From contig DAOTYY010000018.1 in assembly GCA_034434695.1 (NCBI GenBank), positions 1 to 37,026 of the forward strand: a stretch of DNA of 37,026 nt, in the 5' to 3' direction. The stretch comes from DYEC01 sp034434695 (GTDB lineage: Bacteria > Chloroflexota > Anaerolineae > Anaerolineales > Anaerolineaceae). The translations under genes were made by a program, and so were the position numbers. Shown here in pieces: positions 31,436 to 37,026 of the stretch. The notes under the pieces were generated by a model that saw nothing but the letters and a program-made list of their open reading frames with translations, was not told where the DNA came from and searched no databases. Within the stretch, counting starts at the first letter, position 1, and each line of letters starts with the position of its first letter.

Positions 31436-32784
31436 ACACACCATCGCTTATCGAATCGCTGTTTGGCGTCTTGAGGGCTGAAGAAGAACATTGGCTCCCT
31501 GAGGTTTTTGTCCGTCCGCCGCTGTTCAACGTGTTGAAGCAGGACAGCTCGACGATCGTATATGGCGAATCTGGCAGCGGGCTTTCTGCTGCGCGACGGA
31601 TGCTGAAGCAGGAAGCCGGCAGTCAGGTTTTTGTTTCGTTCTGGTCGCCCGACGTTTTATCCTTATCTCAAGAACAGCCTTCTGTCACCCAGCTAGCCCA
31701 ATTGCTCTTGAAGCAGATATTGGGTGCTTGTGTGGAGAATTTGATTCTTGAAGGCGGCTTGCCCAACCGCCTGCCCAGCCCTGCTGAAACGGTGCAGGCA
31801 GCTTTACAGTGGTTTCTGCACACTTACTTGCCGTTTGAACCCTCTTTTTATCTCGAAACGCTGGCAGACAGGCTCACGCAAGAGGAGCAAGAATGGTACT
31901 TGAGGCTGCTAAAGAAAGAGGCTGTTCCCATTCTTCGTCCCTCAGCCGGCGTCAACGATCAGATGCGTTTATGGCTTATGCTTTTGCGTCAGGCTCGCTA
32001 TGAACGGCTTTGGATTGCCATAGATGCTTCAGGATACTTCTCTCAGCCGGCTGAAGAAAAGATGATTGCCATGCTGGAGGTTCTGCTTTCCACACTGGCG
32101 GTTTTTCGAATAGGCGAGGCGGCTTTTAAGCTCTTCATGCCGGTTTCCGCTAAGGCTGTCCTGCGCGCCGCCGCCGGGGTTGAGCGGCTGCGCGCCGAAG
32201 AGATTGACCTGCGTTGGCGGGAGGAAGACCTCATCCAGATGATTCTCAATCGGCTGAAGTATGCCTTTGGCGATCAATCATTTTCCTTTGAACAGATATT
32301 TGCCGGCGGCGAGTTCATCAACTGGCTGAGGGAATATGGCGGCAGTAACCCGCGGGATTGGCTCGCTTTGGTCAAACCTCTGGTCATTGCCTATGCCGAG
32401 CAAGGCAAACCGCTGACTGCTCAACAATGCCGTCAAATCATTCGCCAGCATCCGCCGCGCTTGCGGTTGGACCGTCAGCGGCGTGAGGTATGGATCGGCA
32501 GAAAATGTATCCCCATCACCTCGGACGCTGACTTTCGCCTGCTGGAATATCTGGTTGACCATGCCGGCAAAATCTGTTCGCTGGCTGAGCTGTATTACTA
32601 CGCTCATGAAAGGCTTGATTATGTGCCTTTGACAGACGATAAACGCTGGATTGCGCCGGCTTCATGGCGGGGCGCTATGGATACGCTGCTGTGGCGGATC
32701 AGAAAAAAGATCGAACCTGATCCCCAAGCGCCTGTTTATTTAATCACCCATCGGGGTCAGGGCGTTGAGTTGATGAATTTGTAA
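31432..32784 (+). CDS. Degenerate P-loop ATPase-like protein fused to an OmpR/PhoB-type winged helix
   Basis: A protein of 450 residues in two parts. The N-terminal part resembles an AAA/STAND ATPase, with a Walker A-like GESGSGLS at 45-52 and a Walker B-like LWIAIDASG, but the P-loop lysine is replaced by Leu51, so ATP hydrolysis is doubtful. Residues about 345-450 are a Trans_reg_C winged helix: RLLEYLVDHAGKICSLAEL, then WRIRKKIEPDP and ITHRGQGVELM. That domain binds 11-bp direct repeats in the PhoB/OmpR family, and such repeats occur on both sides of this gene (28622-28651 and 32791-32831). The gene overlaps the membrane-protein gene by 4 bases. A role as a local regulator is a reasonable inference. 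Confidence 0.85.
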   Translation: MNTPSLIESLFGVLRAEEEHWLPEVFVRPPLFNVLKQDSSTIVYGESGSGLSAARRMLKQEAGSQVFVSFWSPDVLSLSQEQPSVTQLAQLLLKQILGACVENLILEGGLPNRLPSPAETVQAALQWFLHTYLPFEPSFYLETLADRLTQEEQEWYLRLLKKEAVPILRPSAGVNDQMRLWLMLLRQARYERLWIAIDASGYFSQPAEEKMIAMLEVLLSTLAVFRIGEAAFKLFMPVSAKAVLRAAAGVERLRAEEIDLRWREEDLIQMILNRLKYAFGDQSFSFEQIFAGGEFINWLREYGGSNPRDWLALVKPLVIAYAEQGKPLTAQQCRQIIRQHPPRLRLDRQRREVWIGRKCIPITSDADFRLLEYLVDHAGKICSLAELYYYAHERLDYVPLTDDKRWIAPASWRGAMDTLLWRIRKKIEPDPQAPVYLITHRGQGVELMNL

Positions 32785-32790
32785 GCATTC

Positions 32791-32831
32791 TGTGAGAAAG
32801 GTGCGATAAAGGTGCAATAAAGGTGCGATGG
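32791..32831 (+). promoter_or_regulatory. Four 11-bp-phased direct repeats, operator candidate 2
   Basis: TGTGAGAA, TGCGATAA, TGCAATAA and TGCGATGG start at 32791, 32802, 32813 and 32824, exactly 11 bases apart. The first unit is identical to the first unit at 28622. A conserved GATGAGGCATTAT follows at the same distance as in the other region. The block begins 6 bases after the stop of the winged-helix gene and about 110 bases before the next gene, so it would control the ATPase genes downstream. Confidence 0.6.
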
Positions 32832-32939
32832 AATGGTGATGAGGCATTATGTATTAGGGATAAAATGTTAAAGAAACTTGGCATTCTTCGATAGTAACGA
32901 ACAATACGAGTAATTGAAAGGCTAAAGGAGGAAAGGGAT

Positions 32940-34013
32940 GTGTCAGATGTCCTGAAAGAGATAGGGTTTGCTTTTAATCCTTTCGAATATCTGGATAGCG
33001 AGCGGGATAAACGCCTTTACCAGTATTTGGTGATCCCCAAGACGGTGGAGAGCGTTCTATTGGATCAGCCGGTGGCTGTATTGGCACAGCCGGGCGGCGG
33101 CAAAAGCGCGCTTCGCCTATATACCTGGCGGTTTTATCGAGGCAGCCGCGGGGTCAAGTTCCCGATTGCCTATGTTCCGGAAACTTATGCCCCCAAGGCA
33201 GATTTTCATTTTGAACAGCTCTCACGCGCTTTAGCGCGTGAGGCGTTTTTATACCTGACTTCCTATCCGGATCTCTTCAGCGGCTTGCCTCTGAACGTCA
33301 GAAGCAAACTCAAGCATCTCTTCTCCTTCTATCTGCCGATTGAGCTTGATTATTTGCTGAGTAAATTGCAGGAGGGGTGGTCGCTTTTGGATTATGAACG
33401 CTTGCTGGATACAGATGGATTTCTGGATATATTGACCGTTCAACCGGCTCATCATAGATTGGCAGAGGCGTTGAAGCGCACCCCGTCTGCTGACTCTTTC
33501 TATATCGAAGAAGGCTGGGATTTGTTAAAAGAGGCGTTTGCTGCCAAATCTATCCATATCCTTATAGATGGGCTGGATGGCTTTGTTGAAACGCGCCCTG
33601 CCCATGCGCTGATGGCGTGGATCACGCCTTTGCTGGATAAGCTGGAGGAATGGGCACGGAAGGACATTTACCTCAAATTTTTCATCCCAGTGAAACAAAA
33701 AGAAGGCGGCTATCCAATGCTCAAGGGACTGCAAGTGGCAGAACTAGGATGGGATGATCACCTGCTGGCGGAAGTGGTTCGCCGGCGTGTGTACGTTGCC
33801 AGCAGGGGTGCCTTCGATAGTCTGGATGCGATCAGTGAGCTCAATCTCCGCAACGTCGAATTGAAGCTTGCCGCTTCTCTCCCGCCGAATCAAAAATTGC
33901 CTCGCCAGATCATCAAAAAAGTCCGCGAGATATTGATCAATATGGTCCAGGATCGTCGCAGCTATATTAAAGCTGCAGACCTTTTTGCCGTTCAGGAGCT
34001 GCGCTATGCGTGA
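32940..34013 (+). CDS. P-loop ATPase, AAA/STAND-like
   Basis: A cytoplasmic protein of 357 residues. The opening FNPFEYLDSERDKRL is a pattern I associate with ATPases of this kind in filamentous anaerobes. Walker A is AQPGGGKS (49-56) and intact; Walker B is IHILIDGLDG near 208-217. No effector or repeat domain is attached. It starts with GTG, 8 bases after AGGAGG; an ATG two bases upstream opens only a five-codon frame. The next gene overlaps its end by 8 bases. The function is unknown; it likely works with the two ATPases that follow. Confidence 0.85.
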   Translation: MSDVLKEIGFAFNPFEYLDSERDKRLYQYLVIPKTVESVLLDQPVAVLAQPGGGKSALRLYTWRFYRGSRGVKFPIAYVPETYAPKADFHFEQLSRALAREAFLYLTSYPDLFSGLPLNVRSKLKHLFSFYLPIELDYLLSKLQEGWSLLDYERLLDTDGFLDILTVQPAHHRLAEALKRTPSADSFYIEEGWDLLKEAFAAKSIHILIDGLDGFVETRPAHALMAWITPLLDKLEEWARKDIYLKFFIPVKQKEGGYPMLKGLQVAELGWDDHLLAEVVRRRVYVASRGAFDSLDAISELNLRNVELKLAASLPPNQKLPRQIIKKVREILINMVQDRRSYIKAADLFAVQELRYA

Positions 34014-35190
34014 ACAAGGGGAAAGGGACAATCTTTATTCTGTTTATCGTTCGAACGAATTTGTCAATCGGAATAAGGAAATTGAGCGAATCATGAAGTT
34101 TCTCAAAGAAAGACAGCGGGGTGTTATCATCTTGGAGGGTGATCGAGGCAGCGGGAAAACCGCTTTGCTGCTCGAATTATTTCGACGGCTGAATCAGATG
34201 CCCGAATACCGTCCTTTTTTCGTCGGCTTGTTTCCTTATTCCGCTCCTGAATTTGAGGCAAACCCCAACCTTTGGCTGGACGCGCATCAGAAGTTTCACG
34301 CCGGGCAAATCCTTGAACTGCTGAAAAAGTTGGCTCAGTATTGGCAGGTTGAGATCAGGGAAACAGACAGCGTGGAACTGCAAAAAGAATATTTGGCGCG
34401 GGAATTGTCCTTGCGTTCTGCTGCGGGTGTGCCGCTGCTTTTGGTGGACTCGATCTATGAATGCGACGAATCGCTCCGTGTGGAACTGGAAACGAATGTG
34501 CTGATGCCTCTGCTTACGCTGGAGAGGGTTTTCATCCTGCTTTCTGGGCGCGGCAAGCGCCCAATCTGGGGACGTCCGGAATTGCAGAACGCTGAGATCA
34601 TCCCAATTCCTCCTTTGCACGAGGAAGACGTCTCAGATCAGTTGAAAAAGATGAACAGCCCTCGCCCGTCAGCCGAATACAAGGTTATCGCTGATTTGAG
34701 CGGGGGCTTTCCATTAACTGTCCGTGTCATTGGCAGTTCTCCCCCGGCGGTCCCCTTATCACGCTCATTGAATCAAGCCATTGATGTTCTGCTTGATCAA
34801 GCTCTTTCAGAGGAGGCGAAAAGCCAATATGCCGATATTCGTCATCACGTAGAAAAAATGTCCCTGCTTAATATTCCCTTCCGCATTGCCGAAATAGAGG
34901 ACTATCTTTTTCCCGGTGATCCTGAAAAAACAGGCAAGACGGATAAGCTGATCCGATTGCTCCTGCAAAGTTTCATTCTGCGTTACGAAGGAAAGGGGTA
35001 TCAGCTCAATTCTTCGATTGTTTATCCCATACGCAAGTGGCTGGAGATGTCGGAGCAGCAAAGTGACCTGCGCAAGTATGTATCTGCTCTCGAGCAGGTC
35101 AGCCAGCAATTGCAAGAACGTTATCCAAAGGCAGCAACATGGTATAGCCGGATGCTGCCGAGTGTGCGGCAGACGAGTCAGTTGAATTAA
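34006..35190 (+). CDS. STAND/NB-ARC-like ATPase
   Basis: A protein of 394 residues with the order of motifs seen in STAND NTPases: FVNRNKEIERI at the start, Walker A GDRGSGKT (45-52), Walker B LLLVDS, a sensor-like VFILLSGRG, and LSGGFPLTV, which resembles the GLPLAL motif of NB-ARC proteins. The C-terminus is short and helical, with no TPR or WD repeats and no clear effector. ATG 34006 is chosen because AGGAG lies 7 bases upstream; the longer TTG start has none. It overlaps the gene before and precedes the next by 17 bases. Confidence 0.87.
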   Translation: MREQGERDNLYSVYRSNEFVNRNKEIERIMKFLKERQRGVIILEGDRGSGKTALLLELFRRLNQMPEYRPFFVGLFPYSAPEFEANPNLWLDAHQKFHAGQILELLKKLAQYWQVEIRETDSVELQKEYLARELSLRSAAGVPLLLVDSIYECDESLRVELETNVLMPLLTLERVFILLSGRGKRPIWGRPELQNAEIIPIPPLHEEDVSDQLKKMNSPRPSAEYKVIADLSGGFPLTVRVIGSSPPAVPLSRSLNQAIDVLLDQALSEEAKSQYADIRHHVEKMSLLNIPFRIAEIEDYLFPGDPEKTGKTDKLIRLLLQSFILRYEGKGYQLNSSIVYPIRKWLEMSEQQSDLRKYVSALEQVSQQLQERYPKAATWYSRMLPSVRQTSQLN

Positions 35191-35207
35191 GCGAGGAGGG
35201 CGGTATA

Positions 35208-36908
35208 ATGTCTGAACAGCAATTAGGGATCAGGTTATCTGAATTTGTTGGACGCACAGAGATCCTGAACGAAGCAGAGGCGTGGCTGCAAAGCCCGGAT
35301 TTTCGCGTTGTCTTTTTAGATGGCAGCTACGGAATCGGCAAGACCCGCTTGCTCCAGCAGGTGCTGAAACTGGCGAAGGCTCAATCGAATTTTGGCGGTG
35401 TTCCCAATCGTTTGGTTGACTTTTATCATTTTTCCTGTCATACCGCCGAAGGACTGGCACGGGCGATTTTGGCTGCCTTTGAAGAGACTGCCAGTGAAAA
35501 GTATTTCGGTCTTTGTGTTCGTTCTTTGGACAACCTTGAGGAAGCCCGAATGGCGGGTGGTAGCGGCAAAGCTGCCCAGTGTTTGGAAGATATGCTTCGG
35601 TATTGTGTGGAAGGTTTGCGGCAATTGAGTGAACAAACGGGAGTCTTGCTGCTGTTCGATACCGTTGAACAATATGTTTATCCGGGACAACTGGGCTTCG
35701 CTCCCGCCTGGGAGTGGTTGAAGAATTGGGTGTTCACCCTGCCGCGTGGGGCAGCGATCTTCGCTGGGCGATCGGAAGGGATCAATGCCCTGAAAAACGA
35801 TGCTTCGGGAAAGGCTTTTCTTAGCCGTTCTCTGGATCTCTTTACGCCGGAAGAAACCCGTGAATATATTAACGCGGTCGCTCGTGAGCATCAAAGCCGC
35901 ACGGGTCAACCACTATCGTTTTTGGATGAGGACATTGATAAACTGCATCGAGCCAGCGGCGGGCGTCCGATTTGGCTTGCGCTTTGCTTGCAAATTCGTG
36001 CTTGCAACCCAGAAGCGTTCACAGCCTTGCTGAAAGGGCAACCCCAAAGTTTTGAGCAGGGAGTTATCAATAGCTTGCTTTCCGTGCCTGATTTAGGCGA
36101 AACGCTCAAAGCTGCCGGGCGCGTTCCGCGCGGACTGAATGCAGAGCTGCTGGCGGGCATTCGCGGCATCTCCAGGCGCGAGGCGGAGAGCGCGCTGAGG
36201 GGGCTGGGCGAGATGGCGTTTGCGAAAACCTTTCCAAATGATGAGCGGATCTTCCTGCATGATGAAATGTATATCCTGCTTCAGAAATATGTGTATTCAG
36301 ATGCTGCCGATGCTGCTGACAGAGCGAGTGCTGGACAGAAGATTTATCGGTACTATAAAGAGAAGCTCAAACAGAAAGATGAGGAATTAAGCCGTCGGTA
36401 TAGAGAATTGGCTCAGCCGGCGGATGAGCAAGTTAATCGCTCTGTCAAAGGGGCTGCGGCAGCGTTGAGAGAGCTGGAGATGGAGCGCCGGCGTTTGAAA
36501 ATCGAGATGGTCTATTACCGCCTGCGCTACGAGATTTGTAAGGATACCAGCAATCAGGATGACCCAATCGCCGCCGGCTTGAAACGTTACTATCGCTATG
36601 CTCATGAGGCGGCGACCAGCGGCGATGATGCCATTCTGCGGCTGCTGCAAATTGAGCTCAGCCGTTTTCTGGCAGAGCAGGAAGCCGCCGGTTTCTGGCA
36701 GCCTTTTATGCGCGGGCTGCTTCTGATGAATGAGTTCTGGCTCAAAGCGGCGAGCGGACAACAGGATCCAGACAATCCCTCATACGAAGAAGCTTTTGAG
36801 AGTCTGCAGCAAATCCCTTCGCTGGACGCGGACCAGTGCGTCATCTTGCAGGCATTGCTGAAAACCTGGCGCGGCACTGACTGTATATTTAACGTGAGTT
36901 CGGGATAA
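35208..36908 (+). CDS. STAND ATPase, C-terminus cut off by an insertion sequence
   Basis: A protein of 566 residues as it stands. The start is SEFVGRTEILNEAEAWL, then Walker A GSYGIGKT (39-46), Walker B LLLFDT near 147-152, and a sensor segment FAGRSEG. From about 370 on the chain is helical with charged heptads and looks like the beginning of a TPR-type repeat region. It stops abruptly after LLKTWRGTDC, followed by seven residues that come from the end of an IS element and a TAA. The intact protein was probably much longer, with its sensor repeats on the far side of the insertion. AGGAGG lies 8 bases before the ATG. It is the third ATPase of the block. Confidence 0.85.
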   Translation: MSEQQLGIRLSEFVGRTEILNEAEAWLQSPDFRVVFLDGSYGIGKTRLLQQVLKLAKAQSNFGGVPNRLVDFYHFSCHTAEGLARAILAAFEETASEKYFGLCVRSLDNLEEARMAGGSGKAAQCLEDMLRYCVEGLRQLSEQTGVLLLFDTVEQYVYPGQLGFAPAWEWLKNWVFTLPRGAAIFAGRSEGINALKNDASGKAFLSRSLDLFTPEETREYINAVAREHQSRTGQPLSFLDEDIDKLHRASGGRPIWLALCLQIRACNPEAFTALLKGQPQSFEQGVINSLLSVPDLGETLKAAGRVPRGLNAELLAGIRGISRREAESALRGLGEMAFAKTFPNDERIFLHDEMYILLQKYVYSDAADAADRASAGQKIYRYYKEKLKQKDEELSRRYRELAQPADEQVNRSVKGAAAALRELEMERRRLKIEMVYYRLRYEICKDTSNQDDPIAAGLKRYYRYAHEAATSGDDAILRLLQIELSRFLAEQEAAGFWQPFMRGLLLMNEFWLKAASGQQDPDNPSYEEAFESLQQIPSLDADQCVILQALLKTWRGTDCIFNVSSG

Positions 36909-37026
36909 GGAGAGGATCTCCAAAAGGGAGTAAACTTTTGTTACCACAACAACAGTTGAAACCCCAGGAGACCCTCAATGGACAGTTTACTCGTTTTATT
37001 CTGTGATGTCGATAATTTTTGCAAAG
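36888..37026 (+). mobile_element. IS982-like insertion sequence, left end (partial)
   Basis: A transposase start of IS982 type begins at 36978 and the upstream ATPase frame collapses near 36888, so the left end of the element must lie between about 36880 and 36910; the exact tip and the target duplication cannot be set without the right end. The 70 bases before the ATG hold AGTAAACT (36929-36936), which pairs with AGTTTACT (36984-36991) around the ribosome site. Confidence 0.6.
36978..37026 (+). CDS. Transposase, IS982 family (5' end only)
   Basis: Sixteen codons are visible (MDSLLVLFCDVDNFCK). The short N-terminal motif V/I-D-D/N-F-C-K at this distance from the start is typical of IS982-family transposases, and AGGAG lies 7 bases before the ATG. 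The rest, including the catalytic DDE residues, lies outside the window, so whether the element is intact cannot be judged. Confidence 0.6.
   Translation, partial: MDSLLVLFCDVDNFCK

Overview
The window looks like a piece of chromosome from a strictly anaerobic bacterium, most likely an Anaerolineae-type Chloroflexota. This is an inference from gene content: a very long alpha-2-macroglobulin lipoprotein with stacked Ig-like domains, a methanogen-like Mvh/Hdr electron-transfer operon, a GT39-type glycosyltransferase with a long soluble tail, several STAND/AAA-like ATPases, and strong AAGGAGG ribosome binding sites. No rRNA, tRNA or CRISPR array is visible.

Layout. (1) 1-6384, plus strand: the tail of an unknown gene and its terminator, then a promoter and a 2011-residue alpha-2-macroglobulin. 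(2) 6427-6806: four copies of a 90-92 bp palindromic repeat between convergent genes. (3) 6858-9891, minus strand: an ATPase and a double-length permease of a nitrate/sulfonate-type ABC transporter, with a near-consensus promoter inside the end of the next gene. (4) 10092-20499, minus strand: a ten-gene redox operon transcribed as hdrC, hdrB-like, etfB, etfA, a membrane Fe-S/cytochrome b oxidoreductase, hdrA, mvhD, mvhG, mvhA and a hydrogenase maturation protease. mvhA is split by a one-base frameshift. (5) 20500-20908: an AT-rich divergent control region with several palindromes. (6) 20909-25551, plus strand: three overlapping genes for a radical-SAM activase-like protein, a coiled-coil protein and a double CbbX-type AAA ATPase. 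(7) 25623-28560: a small membrane-anchored protein and a glycosyltransferase. (8) 28561-36908: a lower-GC block with a large membrane protein, a degenerate ATPase fused to an OmpR/PhoB-type DNA-binding domain, and three P-loop ATPases. Two of its intergenic regions share 11-bp-phased direct repeats. (9) The last ATPase gene is cut by an IS982-like element that runs off the window.

How the parts may work together. The operon in (4) would let an [NiFe]-hydrogenase exchange electrons with HdrA, where flavin-based bifurcation is known in methanogens. It also carries an electron-transfer flavoprotein and a membrane quinone-linked partner, so it could join H2, ferredoxin, an ETF-linked carbon pathway and menaquinone. 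The HdrB-like subunit and the membrane protein both lack many of the cysteines of the classical CCG domains, so they are unlikely to act as a heterodisulfide reductase. Region (8) is the best candidate for an undescribed system: several NTPases, a membrane protein with a coiled coil, and a DNA-binding ATPase-like protein that may control both transcription units through the shared repeats. Its function is unknown; a conflict or signalling role is only an inference.
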